A stretch of DNA of 64,000 bases from assembly GCA_910578865.1 (NCBI GenBank), contig CAJTRM010000006.1, positions 62,001-126,000 of the forward strand, written 5' to 3'. The position numbers and the translations under genes were made by a program. The stretch comes from an uncultured Dorea sp. Lineage in GTDB: Bacteria; Bacillota_A; Clostridia; Lachnospirales; Lachnospiraceae. Positions within the stretch are counted from its first letter, which is position 1; each line of letters opens with the position of its first letter. Under the pieces are notes generated by a model. It saw only the letters and a program-made list of their open reading frames with translations, was not told the DNA's origin and searched no databases. This document shows, piece after piece, positions 41,716 through 50,843 of this stretch.

Positions 41716-43038
41716 ATTCGCAAATTTTGTGTATTCGCCGAGCCAGGCCAGATGAACGGTCCCCACAGGACCGTTTCTTTGTTTTGCGATGATAACCTCC
41801 GCCTGCTTTTTATATTCGGTGTCCTTATTATAATACTCATCACGGTAAAGAAACATGACCACATCTGCATCCTGCTCAATCGCGCCTGACTCCCTGAGAT
41901 CTGAAAGCATGGGGCGTTTATCCGGCCTCGCTTCTACTGCACGGCTGAGCTGCGACAATGCAACCACCGGAACATTCAATTCCCTCGCAAGCGCCTTTAA
42001 AGACCGGGAAATCTCGGAAATCTCCTGCTGTCTGGATTCCGAACGCCCGCCCACACTTCCGCTCATCAGCTGCAGATAGTCAATGATAATAATATCCAGG
42101 CCATGCTCCAGCTTATATTTCCTGCATTTGGAACGAAGCTCCGACACAGATATCCCTGGTGTATCATCAATAATCAGTTTTGATTTTCCGATGATCCCTG
42201 CACTCTCGATCAGCTTCTCCCAGTCAGAGTCCTTCATATTGCCGGTCCTCAAAGCCTGCGCGTCCACCTGGGATTCCAACGAAAACAGACGATTCACCAG
42301 CTGCTCCTTTGACATCTCCAGACTGAAAATCGCCGCCTTCCTGTTCTTTTTAAATGTAATATACTGTGCAATATTCAGGACGAACGCTGTTTTTCCCATA
42401 GACGGCCTTGCCGCTATCAGAACCAGATCCGCCGGCTGCAATCCGGAAAGCTTATAGTCAAGATCAATAAACCCGGTAGGAAGCCCCGTCACAGAGCCTT
42501 TATTTTTTGACGCCTTCTCAATCTTGTCAAGGGCATTTAAAACCACCTGTCTGATAGGCACATAATCACCGGTATTCCTCTTTTGCAGCAACTCAAACAC
42601 TGATTTCTCGGTCTTCTCAAGAACTGCTTCCAACGGCTCTTTTCCTGCATAACAAATATTAGACAATTCATCATTTAACTTGATCAGCTTTCTCATCATA
42701 GATTTGTCTGCTACAATCTCTGCATGATATTTTACATTGGCCGAGGTCAGCACTTCTGTGAGCAGATTTTTCACAAACTCAAGGCTTGCAATCTCCGGAG
42801 GCACATCCTTTTCCTTCAGCCTCTCCTGTAATGTGATCAGGTCAACCGGCTTCCCCTCATTAAAAAGCTCTATCATGGAATCAAAAATAACTCCATAGGC
42901 CGTCTGATAAAAATCCTGCCCGCTGATGATCTCCGACGCCTCAAGAATAGCATCCTTATCCATCAGCATGGCGCCTATGACCGACTGCTCTGCTTCTATA
43001 CTGTGGGGCATGACTCTTTTTATGAGCGCCTCTTCCAT
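41698..43038 (-). CDS. dnaB: Replicative DNA helicase
   Basis: 446 residues. Hexameric 5'-3' helicase of the replication fork. N-terminal DnaB domain (PHSIEAEQSVIGAMLMD), linker helix, then RecA-like motor: ARPSMGKTAFVLNIA (Walker A, near residue 210), DYLQLMSG (Walker B), and SQLSRAVEARPDKRPMLSDLRESGAIEQDADVVMFLYRD. No intein interrupts it. It follows rplI by 12 bases, as in most Clostridia. Confidence 0.97.
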   Translation of the reverse strand: MEEALIKRVMPHSIEAEQSVIGAMLMDKDAILEASEIISGQDFYQTAYGVIFDSMIELFNEGKPVDLITLQERLKEKDVPPEIASLEFVKNLLTEVLTSANVKYHAEIVADKSMMRKLIKLNDELSNICYAGKEPLEAVLEKTEKSVFELLQKRNTGDYVPIRQVVLNALDKIEKASKNKGSVTGLPTGFIDLDYKLSGLQPADLVLIAARPSMGKTAFVLNIAQYITFKKNRKAAIFSLEMSKEQLVNRLFSLESQVDAQALRTGNMKDSDWEKLIESAGIIGKSKLIIDDTPGISVSELRSKCRKYKLEHGLDIIIIDYLQLMSGSVGGRSESRQQEISEISRSLKALARELNVPVVALSQLSRAVEARPDKRPMLSDLRESGAIEQDADVVMFLYRDEYYNKDTEYKKQAEVIIAKQRNGPVGTVHLAWLGEYTKFANLSRQE

Positions 43039-43050
43039 CTGTAACTCCTC

Positions 43051-43500
43051 CTAAGCCTCTTCCGTCACTACAACCTTAAGCTTCGCCGTAACTTTTGGAT
43101 GGAGTCTGACCGGTACTTCATAAGTTCCAAGCGCTTTGATCGTATCCTTTAACTGAATTTTCTTTTTATCCACATCCAGATCCATCTGTGTTTTTACCTC
43201 TGACGCAATCTCTTTTGACGAGACAGAACCAAATGCCTTCCCGCCTTCTCCGGTTTTAATAGAAACTTCAATCTTTCCTGCCTCGACCTTTTTACCAAGT
43301 TCCACTGCTGCCTCATACTGCTCCTGGGCAATCTTATCGGCATTAGCCTTCTTTAATTTCAGGTCGTTGAGGTTCTTTGCGGTAGCCTCCACACCTTTAT
43401 TAGTCTTGAGGATAAAATTTCTTGCATAGCCGTCGTTTACATTTACAATATCGCCTTTTTTTCCAAGAGATTTTACGTCTTCTGTCAATATTACTTTCAC
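43051..43500 (-). CDS. rplI: 50S ribosomal protein L9
   Basis: 149 residues. MKVILTEDVKSLGKKGDIVNVNDGYARNFIL is the L9 N-terminal rRNA-binding domain; the long connecting helix and C-terminal domain (GEGGKAFGSVSSKEIA, GTYEVPVRLHPKV) follow. Its ATG overlaps the last base of the gdpP stop codon (43500), so translation is coupled. Confidence 0.97.
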   Translation of the reverse strand: MKVILTEDVKSLGKKGDIVNVNDGYARNFILKTNKGVEATAKNLNDLKLKKANADKIAQEQYEAAVELGKKVEAGKIEVSIKTGEGGKAFGSVSSKEIASEVKTQMDLDVDKKKIQLKDTIKALGTYEVPVRLHPKVTAKLKVVVTEEA

Positions 43501-45566
43501 TAGATATCTCCTCCTTCTACCATCTCGTCTATCACTTTTTTAAGATCAGCCAGCGCTTTATCCATATCTGTATGGTTAAACTGCGCGCCGGAAGCATTCA
43601 TATGCCCGCCGCCTCCAAGCCGTTCCATGATAATCTGTACATTTACCTCATCAATGGAACGCGCGCTGATGTAAATCCTTCCATTGTAAGTCGTCAGGAC
43701 AAACGATGCTTTGATCGCATTGATGTCCAAAAGTTCGTTGGCCGCCTGAGCACCTATGATCGTCGGGTTTTCTATATGAAGGTTTTCGCCCTGCGCAATC
43801 GCAAATCTTTCACAGTATACCTCTACGCTGCTGATAATCTTCGCCTTTGCCTGATAAGACTCCATGTCATCACGGAACATTTTACGCACCAGCGTAATAT
43901 CTGCGCCGCTTCTCCTCAAAAATGCAGCCGCCTCAAAGGTCCGCACTCCTGTCCGGCTCACAAAATTATTTGTATCAATCATAATTCCGGCATACAGGCT
44001 GCTTGCCTCCAGCTTCGGAATCCTGATATCATCTTCTATATATTGCAGAACCTCCGCAACCATCTCGCAGGAAGACGACGCATAAGGCTCAATGTATGAC
44101 AGCAGGGCATTCTCAATATTATCACTGTTCTGCCGATGATGATCCAGAACAACAATGGTCTTGGATATCCCCAGAAGCTCTTCACATTCTGTCATCTGCG
44201 GACGGTTCGTATCTACCACAATAACCATGGAATTCTCGTCTGCCATCTCTACTGCCTCTGCGGATGTCAAAAACAAATCTTCCGGATAATCCAGATTATT
44301 CTCATAGGAACTATACAGGGGCTTCAGAGAAGCCGATACTTCATTGATAATAATATACACTCTCTTCTTCAGTGCCTCTGCTGCACGGTAAATTCCAATA
44401 GCAGCCCCAAAGGAATCTGCATCTGTAAATTTGTGTCCCATAACGAAGATTTTATCTTTTACCGTAATAAGCTCCCTTAAAGCCTCTGCCTTCACCCTTG
44501 CCTTTACACGATTCTTCTTCGCCGTCTGTTCCTGCTTTCCTCCATAATACGTAATGCCGCCGCCTTCTTTAATGACTGCCTGATCCCCGCCTCTTGCAAG
44601 AGCCAGATCAATTGCCACCCTGGAATAGTTATAACTCTGCGAATACGACTCCGGGCTCAGCCCCATCCCGATACTGATCGTCGGCGGTATATCATTACCG
44701 ATATTCACGGATTTCACATCCTCCAGCAACGAAAATTTATCCGCTTCAAACTGTTTAAAGTGTTGCTTTTGTACGGCAAAAAAGTATTTATCTGCCTCCA
44801 TCTTTTTCACGATTCCGTTGCCTTTGACAATATACTGGGTAATCTTCCTCTCCACCAGAGCAACCAGCAGAGACTGACGCACTTCCTCTACACTGTCAAG
44901 GAGTTCATCATAATTATCAATATAGATCAGACCTGCTACCAGGCGCTGCTGCTCATTCTCCCGGATACATCTGTTGAGCGCTGTAACATCCTGGAGAGAA
45001 ACCGCAATAAAATATTCCTTCTCCTCCGGCATCTCCATAATCCGCTCTGTCTCGCTGAATCCTTCAATGGATACTTTCCTGAGTTCTGCCTGATATTCAC
45101 AATCTCTGTAATACACATCCATTTGTACGATGTCATTTTCTTCCTGCGGGAAAATAGATGTATTAAGCTCAGGGATGTATTTTCCGATATAGACTCCTGC
45201 CTTCAGATCCGCACCAAGGATATGTCTGAACTGATTATTCATCCAGACAGCCTTTCCGTCATCCAGAAGGATCGCATAAGGCACTGCCAGCTCTTTAAGC
45301 AGTGTATTCTGAACAACCCCGTACTGAGCGGCAAACTGTACAAGATCTTTAACAACCAGCCTCTTGGTATACAGATACAGTATCCCTACCATCACAATAT
45401 AAATAAGCAGGAACAAGGACATCAAGATCCCCGCTCTTTTATCGACCTTGTAAATCCAGATGTTCATACAGATCAATAAAATTGCCATGATAGCCGGCCA
45501 CTGCATATACAGGCGAAGCTGACCCTTTATTTTTACCTTCCGGTTTGCCTTTTTTTTCTCTTTCAT
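43500..45566 (-). CDS. gdpP: c-di-AMP phosphodiesterase, membrane DHH protein
   Basis: 688 residues. Two N-terminal membrane helices (about residues 20-75), a PAS-like domain (YAILLDDGKAVWMNNQFRHIL), a degenerate GGDEF-like domain, then DHH (MGHKFTDADSFGAAIGIYRAA, VVLDHHRQNSDNI) and DHHA1 (GGGGHMNASGAQ) domains. The catalytic residues DxD and DHH are present, so it should hydrolyse c-di-AMP to pApA. ATG at 45566 has GAGGGTAATC before it; a codon six residues upstream is the alternative. Heads the gdpP-rplI-dnaB operon. Confidence 0.93.
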   Translation of the reverse strand: MKEKKKANRKVKIKGQLRLYMQWPAIMAILLICMNIWIYKVDKRAGILMSLFLLIYIVMVGILYLYTKRLVVKDLVQFAAQYGVVQNTLLKELAVPYAILLDDGKAVWMNNQFRHILGADLKAGVYIGKYIPELNTSIFPQEENDIVQMDVYYRDCEYQAELRKVSIEGFSETERIMEMPEEKEYFIAVSLQDVTALNRCIRENEQQRLVAGLIYIDNYDELLDSVEEVRQSLLVALVERKITQYIVKGNGIVKKMEADKYFFAVQKQHFKQFEADKFSLLEDVKSVNIGNDIPPTISIGMGLSPESYSQSYNYSRVAIDLALARGGDQAVIKEGGGITYYGGKQEQTAKKNRVKARVKAEALRELITVKDKIFVMGHKFTDADSFGAAIGIYRAAEALKKRVYIIINEVSASLKPLYSSYENNLDYPEDLFLTSAEAVEMADENSMVIVVDTNRPQMTECEELLGISKTIVVLDHHRQNSDNIENALLSYIEPYASSSCEMVAEVLQYIEDDIRIPKLEASSLYAGIMIDTNNFVSRTGVRTFEAAAFLRRSGADITLVRKMFRDDMESYQAKAKIISSVEVYCERFAIAQGENLHIENPTIIGAQAANELLDINAIKASFVLTTYNGRIYISARSIDEVNVQIIMERLGGGGHMNASGAQFNHTDMDKALADLKKVIDEMVEGGDI

Positions 45567-45741
45567 GATTACCCTCTGACCCATTATACTTCAAGTTCCA
45601 AGATATACTGTATTATTATAGCATCTTTAATACAAAAATAAAAGATACAATTAAAAGGCCATCACAAAACTTCATAATACCATAGACATTACAGATTCAC
45701 GAAATTAAGAATATATTGCACTTCTGACAGAATATAAAACA

Positions 45742-45804
45742 GGGCAGACTCTTCCTCCGCCGGTATATTACTATGTAATAACCATGCTCAGAAATCGCCT
45801 GCCC
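45742..45804 (-). terminator. Possible terminator of galE
   Basis: GGGCAG (45742-45747) pairs with CTGCCC (45799-45804) across a loop that holds a second imperfect hairpin; TGTTTTATATT follows on the minus strand. The long loop makes this uncertain. Confidence 0.4.
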
Positions 45805-45822
45805 TTAAGCGTTCATCTTATT

Positions 45823-46842
45823 TTATTCACTGTATCCTTTCGGATTCCGGGACTGCCACCTCCAGGTATCTTCACACATTGCCTCAAGACCTCTTTCAGC
45901 TTTCCACCCAAGAACCTTGAATGCTTTTGCAGGATCTGCATAACACATTGCGATATCTCCGGCCCTTCTCGGTTTCACCTCATATGGAATCTCTTTTCCG
46001 CACGCTGCGGAAAACGCTTTCACCATATCCAGAACAGAGTAGCCCACTCCCGTACCGAGATTGATTACATCAAGTCCCGGGTTTGTAAGGATATAATTAA
46101 TTGCTTTTACATGTCCGATCGCCAGATCCACCACGTGGATATAATCACGGACTCCCGTGCCGTCCGGCGTGTCATAATCATCTCCGAATACACCCAGCTT
46201 TTCAAGCTTACCTACGGCCACCTGGGAAATGTAAGGCATCAGATTGTTCGGTATCCCCTTCGGATCTTCCCCGATGCGTCCGCTCTCATGCGCTCCTACC
46301 GGGTTGAAGTACCGAAGCAGAATTACATTCCAGTCCGGTTTTGCCTTCTGTACATCTGACATGATCTGTTCCATCATGGACTTTGTCCATCCATACGGAT
46401 TCGTACATGCACCCTTCGGGCAGTCTTCTGTGATCGGGATCTCTTCCGGGCTTCCGTATACAGTAGCAGAAGAACTGAACACAATATTCTTCACTCCGAC
46501 CTTATCCATCACTCCCATCAGCGAAAGAGTCCCTGTTATATTGTTATGATAGTATTCCAATGGTTTCTGCACCGACTCTCCGACGGCCTTTAATGCAGCA
46601 CAATGAATAACCGCATCAACCTTTTCTGCCCTGAACATTGCCTCAAGCGAATCGCCGTCCAGGACATCTCCCTCGTAAAATGCAATTTTCTTTCCTGTGA
46701 GTTCCTCTACTCTCCTTACGGATTCTTCTGATGCATTGCTGAGGTTATCGTATACTACCACCTCATATCCTTCGTTCAAAAGCTCCAGTGCAGTATGGCT
46801 CCCGATATACCCGGCGCCTCCTGTGATCAAAACCTTTGCCAT
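45823..46842 (-). CDS. galE: UDP-glucose 4-epimerase
   Basis: 339 residues. Short-chain dehydrogenase fold with GGAGYIGSHTALELL (NAD site), VVVYDNLSNAS, FSSSATVYGSPE and YGWTKSMMEQI (catalytic Tyr-x-x-x-Lys), and RYFNPVGAHESGRIGEDPKGIPNNLMPY. It interconverts UDP-Glc/UDP-Gal and, in some lineages, the N-acetyl forms. It follows the kinase gene by 11 bases, so the operon converts a kinase product through nucleotidyl transfer to an epimerase substrate. Confidence 0.95.
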   Translation of the reverse strand: MAKVLITGGAGYIGSHTALELLNEGYEVVVYDNLSNASEESVRRVEELTGKKIAFYEGDVLDGDSLEAMFRAEKVDAVIHCAALKAVGESVQKPLEYYHNNITGTLSLMGVMDKVGVKNIVFSSSATVYGSPEEIPITEDCPKGACTNPYGWTKSMMEQIMSDVQKAKPDWNVILLRYFNPVGAHESGRIGEDPKGIPNNLMPYISQVAVGKLEKLGVFGDDYDTPDGTGVRDYIHVVDLAIGHVKAINYILTNPGLDVINLGTGVGYSVLDMVKAFSAACGKEIPYEVKPRRAGDIAMCYADPAKAFKVLGWKAERGLEAMCEDTWRWQSRNPKGYSE

Positions 46843-46853
46843 CCTTCTACCTC

Positions 46854-47972
46854 CTAACTGTTACTATACTTTTTCACAATTTCCTGCATAGTATACCACT
46901 TTTGCTCCATATCCTCAACCAGCTTAAACTGAGTACGGCATCTGTCCAGATTGTGTTTCTCCCTGTGAATCTTAAAATAAGTATCTCCCTGAAGGTAATC
47001 CGTCAAAAATCTCATTCCACACTCAAAGGTCATCGTCTTTGCCCCCATAGGCATCAACTCGATCTCCCTGTGAGTCAGTTTCCCTCCGCAGCCTTCTATA
47101 AACCCTTTCGCATACTGCTCAAACAGTTCCATACTGCAGGATACCTTTGACAGATCCTGCTCATCCTCTGCCGCCGTACTTGCGCCGAACCTGATAGAAT
47201 CTCCAAAGTCATTCATCGCAAGCCCCGGCATAACTGTATCCAGGTCAATTACGCAGATTCCTTTCCCTGTTTCATCATCTATCATAATATTATTGAGCTT
47301 CGTGTCATTATGGGTAACCCGCAGCGGAAGCGCTCCTTGTTCTAGAAGATCACAGAAATAGTCTGCAATCTCCTCCCGGTCGAGCACAAACTGTATTTCT
47401 TCCTGTACTTCTTCAGCCCTTCCCATAACGTCTTCTTCCACAACCTTCTTAAAAACGGCAAATCTGGATTTTGTATCGTGAAACCCCTTGATAGTCTCAT
47501 GCAAGGTTTCTGCCGGGTATTCGGCCAGAAGTCTCTGAAAACTGCCGAAAGCAACTGCACTCTGATAAAAATCGCGGGGATCTTCCACCTGATCATAACT
47601 GGTGGCCTTATCAATAAACTTATAAGAACGCCAATAGTCTCCCTCCGAGTCCAGATAATACAGCTTCCCGTCCAGAGCCGGGAGCACATTCAGAGTCTCC
47701 CTCTCCGGATCTCCTCCATTCTCAATAATCCGTTCTCTCAGATAGGATGTCACCCCTACAATGTTCTCCATCAGCTCTACAGGCCTTTCAAAAACATCCT
47801 TGTTCATCCTCTGAAGGATCACCTTCCGTTCACTCCCGGTTCCTGTTTTAAACACCAGCAGATACGTATCATTAATGTGACCGCTTCCGTAAGGCTCCTG
47901 TGAAAACAAATCACCTTCATACTGAAAATGACTGATTACTTCTTCCATCTGTTTCGGCGTTACCTTGATCAT
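46854..47972 (-). CDS. APH-fold sugar kinase, N-acetylhexosamine 1-kinase-like
   Basis: 372 residues. Aminoglycoside phosphotransferase fold: SGHINDTYLL near residue 35, VILQRMNKDVF (ATP-binding Lys region), RVTHNDTKLNNIMID (catalytic Asp and Asn) and VIDLDTVMPGLAMNDFGDSIRFG (metal Asp). Length and blocks match NahK/LnpB, which phosphorylates GlcNAc/GalNAc or glucose/galactose at C1. The start overlaps the nucleotidyltransferase stop by 4 bases (ATGA). With galE next, it fits a lacto-/galacto-N-biose-type pathway. Confidence 0.82.
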   Translation of the reverse strand: MIKVTPKQMEEVISHFQYEGDLFSQEPYGSGHINDTYLLVFKTGTGSERKVILQRMNKDVFERPVELMENIVGVTSYLRERIIENGGDPERETLNVLPALDGKLYYLDSEGDYWRSYKFIDKATSYDQVEDPRDFYQSAVAFGSFQRLLAEYPAETLHETIKGFHDTKSRFAVFKKVVEEDVMGRAEEVQEEIQFVLDREEIADYFCDLLEQGALPLRVTHNDTKLNNIMIDDETGKGICVIDLDTVMPGLAMNDFGDSIRFGASTAAEDEQDLSKVSCSMELFEQYAKGFIEGCGGKLTHREIELMPMGAKTMTFECGMRFLTDYLQGDTYFKIHREKHNLDRCRTQFKLVEDMEQKWYTMQEIVKKYSNS

Positions 47973-48898
47973 GCTTTCTCCTCCCACAGATGCTCCGGAT
48001 AAAGACCATCTTCTTTCATCTTTTTAATTGCTTCCATCACAACCGGCTTATCTTCCTTGTATGTCACACCATACCATTTATCCGCAGACTCTAATACTGC
48101 GGCTGTCGCTTTCCCTTCTCTCACCAGATCATCGACAACCGACGGCAGGAAATACTCACATTTCATTGGGTTCTCTCTCAGCCCCTTATCAAGAAATGCA
48201 GGGAACCGGTCACGGATTTCACTCAGAATGCTCTTTGTAAAGCCCCACATATTCATAGAAACAATGGCATTTTCCGGCACTGTAATCCATGTCTTTCCGT
48301 CATCTTCCGTATATGCAATTTTGTCTTCACGCTTCTCGATCCTCGTCCTCTCATGGATGTCCGTAAGCTCACCGTTCTCATTAACGGCACATATTCCCCG
48401 TGCGACATGTCCATTATCCGTAACTGTGTTTCCGAGATAATATCCGACCATTGTGTAGCGATATTTTTCATCATCCGGGTGGGATGACAGATAATCATAG
48501 ATCAGCTGAAATGCCTCTGCTCCGTAATAATCATCTGCATTGATCACCGCAAACGGACCGTCAACCTGAGCAATACAGCTAAGCACAGCATGCGCTGTTC
48601 CCCATGGTTTTGTACGTCCCTCCGGAACTTCATACCCATCCGGGATACTGCTGATCTCCTGAAACGCGTAGGACACGTCCATATTATCTGACATACGGTC
48701 GCCTACAGCTGCCCTGAAGCTCTCTTCATTTTCTTTTTTAATAATAAAAATAACTTTTTCAAACCCCGCTCTTTTTGCGTCATACATGGAAAAATCCATA
48801 ATAATATGTCCATATTCATCTACCGGGTCAATCTGTTTTAATCCTCCATAACGGCTTCCCATTCCGGCCGCCATGATAACTAATACGGGTTTATTCAT
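47969..48898 (-). CDS. Nucleotidyltransferase family protein (sugar-1-phosphate type)
   Basis: 309 residues. MAAGMGSRYGGLKQIDPV, KPWGTAHAVLSC, and FAVINADDYYGAEAF are the nucleotide and metal sites. It probably forms UDP-HexNAc or UDP-hexose from the product of the kinase gene it overlaps. Paralogue of the gene at 37993-38919. GGAGGTAGAAGG precedes the ATG. It is the first gene of the NTase-kinase-galE operon. Confidence 0.83.
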   Translation of the reverse strand: MNKPVLVIMAAGMGSRYGGLKQIDPVDEYGHIIMDFSMYDAKRAGFEKVIFIIKKENEESFRAAVGDRMSDNMDVSYAFQEISSIPDGYEVPEGRTKPWGTAHAVLSCIAQVDGPFAVINADDYYGAEAFQLIYDYLSSHPDDEKYRYTMVGYYLGNTVTDNGHVARGICAVNENGELTDIHERTRIEKREDKIAYTEDDGKTWITVPENAIVSMNMWGFTKSILSEIRDRFPAFLDKGLRENPMKCEYFLPSVVDDLVREGKATAAVLESADKWYGVTYKEDKPVVMEAIKKMKEDGLYPEHLWEEKA

Positions 48899-48960
48899 CC
48901 TTCTACCTCCAACATCAAATATTTCTGTCCCTATCTTACCACAAACCCCTGCAAATAAGA

Positions 48961-49001
48961 AAGCTTATCCACACCTCTTGTCCGGAGGCCTGGATAAGCT
49001 T
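48961..49001 (-). terminator. Hairpin after the ABC permease genes
   Basis: AAGCTTATCCA (48961-48971) pairs with TGGATAAGCTT (48991-49001), with an inner CCTC/GAGG stem; TCTTATTTGC follows on the minus strand. It may be a terminator or attenuator between the importer and the kinase operon. Confidence 0.6.
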
Positions 49002-49015
49002 AAAATCCTTTTTAT

Positions 49016-49849
49016 CTAACCTTTTACACCGCCGGATGTTAATCCTGCAACCAGATGCTTTTCGATTATAAGGAATAAAATAACAACAGGGATCGTTGCA
49101 AACAATGATGTCGCAAATAAGTACTGCCACTGGATAAAGTTAAATCCGTAGAATACATTGATACCGACAGTTATCGGCTTAAATATATCCGTAGAAATCA
49201 ACGTAAGCGCAATCGTGTATTCGTTCCATGCATTAATAAACACAAAAATCAATGTTGTAATTATACCAGGCGCCGCCATCGGAAGCAGCACCTTTATCAG
49301 CGCCCTCACTGTTCCGCATCCGTCAATCTTAGCCGCCTGCTCCATTTCCGGAGAAATCCCCATGAATGTCCCCCGCAGCAGCCAGATCGCAAACGCCTGG
49401 TTAAACGCTGCATTCAGAAGAATCAATCCGAAAATCGTATCATTCAGATTAATATTAACCATCATTCTGTAGATACCCACCAGAAGCACTACCGGGGAGA
49501 ACATCTGGCTCATAATTACAGCGCCCATGAAAATGCCTTTTCCCTTAAACCGCATACGTGCAAGCGCATATGCCGCCGGAATCCCGCACAAGATTGCAAG
49601 CAATGTAGCGCCGCCTGCGATGATCATCGAGTTGGCCAGGTACTTGAATACCGGAGCCGCCGTCCATATATCTGCAAAATTGGACCACTGCCATACATCT
49701 GGCAGGATATGGTCTATTGCATACATTTCCTTATTATCCTTAAGCGCCGTGATAAGCATAACAAAATAAGGATATAAGATAACAATGCAGAGAATTATAG
49801 CAAACGCATACAGAAGTATTGTCTGCCATGATTTTCTTTTTGATGACAT
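49016..49849 (-). CDS. Carbohydrate ABC transporter permease, MalG-like
   Basis: 277 residues with six hydrophobic helices. The EAA loop is PEMEQAAKIDGCGTVRALIKVLLPMAAPG (about residues 176-204). It is the CUT1 second permease and directly abuts the first permease (start at 49849, previous stop at 49850). Confidence 0.93.
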   Translation of the reverse strand: MSSKRKSWQTILLYAFAIILCIVILYPYFVMLITALKDNKEMYAIDHILPDVWQWSNFADIWTAAPVFKYLANSMIIAGGATLLAILCGIPAAYALARMRFKGKGIFMGAVIMSQMFSPVVLLVGIYRMMVNINLNDTIFGLILLNAAFNQAFAIWLLRGTFMGISPEMEQAAKIDGCGTVRALIKVLLPMAAPGIITTLIFVFINAWNEYTIALTLISTDIFKPITVGINVFYGFNFIQWQYLFATSLFATIPVVILFLIIEKHLVAGLTSGGVKG

Positions 49850-50734
49850 TTAACTCTCCTCCTCTCCGCGAAGTGACAGAATCATATAAATGCTGGCACA
49901 GAACGCTAAAATAACAAAGCCGATAACAGATACGGCCGCTGCATGGCCGCCCTTACCATCCGTAAACGACAGCTTATACAAATATGTAACCAATGTATGT
50001 GTCTGATCGGCCGGAGCGCCCTTGGAAATTGTCCAAACAATAGGGAAGGAGTTGAATACATAAATTATATTCAGTACTGTTGAAACGGTTAAACTCGGCG
50101 CTACCAGCGGCAATGTTATCTTAAAAAGCTTCTGCCAGAAACTGGCACCGTCAACCGACGCCGATTCATACAGAGCAGTGTCGATACTTTGCAGCCCTGA
50201 CAGTACACAAAATGTTACAAACGGAAATGTTACAAAAATACCTACCCAGCATTCCCACGCAAACATAGATCCGGCTGTTTTTGTCCAGTTTACAAATGCA
50301 TCAATTAATCCGATCTTTTTTAAAAGGACATTCAGCGAGCCATAGTCGGCATTAATAATATATTTCCAGATAACAGACTGGATAATAAGAGCTGTTGCCC
50401 ATGGGAAAATAACAACCGCCCGGACAAACTTACGTCCGCGGAAATCCTGATTCAAAACCATTGCCAGGACAAATCCAAATACTGTAGATACCCCAACTAC
50501 TACTACAGTCCAGACAATCGTATTCTGCAGGGTATGCCAGAATGTCGGTTCCGCAAAAACCTCCAGATAATTCTGAACACCATTCAGTCCTTTTACTACA
50601 CCGCTTCGGCCCACGTCGGAAAATGAAATCTTGAACACCGAAATAATAGGTATCAAAATCATACTTACCATGAGTATCACACTTGGCAGTAACCAGACAT
50701 ACGGCTGAAACGTTGCCAACGCCTTTTTCTTCAT
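49850..50734 (-). CDS. Carbohydrate ABC transporter permease, MalF-like
   Basis: 294 residues with six helices. The N-terminus FQPYVWLLPSVILMVSMILIPIISVFKISF is typical, and the EAA loop is TALYESASVDGASFWQKLFKITLPLVAPS. ATG at 50734 has AAGGAGGCGTGGCA before it; a GTG two codons upstream overlaps that site. Expression is probably lower than that of the binding protein because of a hairpin in the gap before it. Confidence 0.93.
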   Translation of the reverse strand: MKKKALATFQPYVWLLPSVILMVSMILIPIISVFKISFSDVGRSGVVKGLNGVQNYLEVFAEPTFWHTLQNTIVWTVVVVGVSTVFGFVLAMVLNQDFRGRKFVRAVVIFPWATALIIQSVIWKYIINADYGSLNVLLKKIGLIDAFVNWTKTAGSMFAWECWVGIFVTFPFVTFCVLSGLQSIDTALYESASVDGASFWQKLFKITLPLVAPSLTVSTVLNIIYVFNSFPIVWTISKGAPADQTHTLVTYLYKLSFTDGKGGHAAAVSVIGFVILAFCASIYMILSLRGEEES

Positions 50735-50794
50735 TGCCACGCCTCCTTAGATAACCAGTGAGAAACCTGTGTTTCACACATTCATTTATAAAAA

Positions 50795-50823
50795 TCGAGG
50801 GCCGAAGCAATTCGGCCCCTCGA
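50795..50823 (-). terminator. Intra-operon attenuator between binding protein and permeases
   Basis: On the minus strand TCGAGGGGCCGAA pairs with TTCGGCCCTCGA (one bulged G), loop TTGC, followed by TTTTTA. A partial stop here would make binding protein in excess over permeases, as usual for such importers. Confidence 0.75.
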
Positions 50824-50843
50824 AAGTAAACGATATAGTCCTT

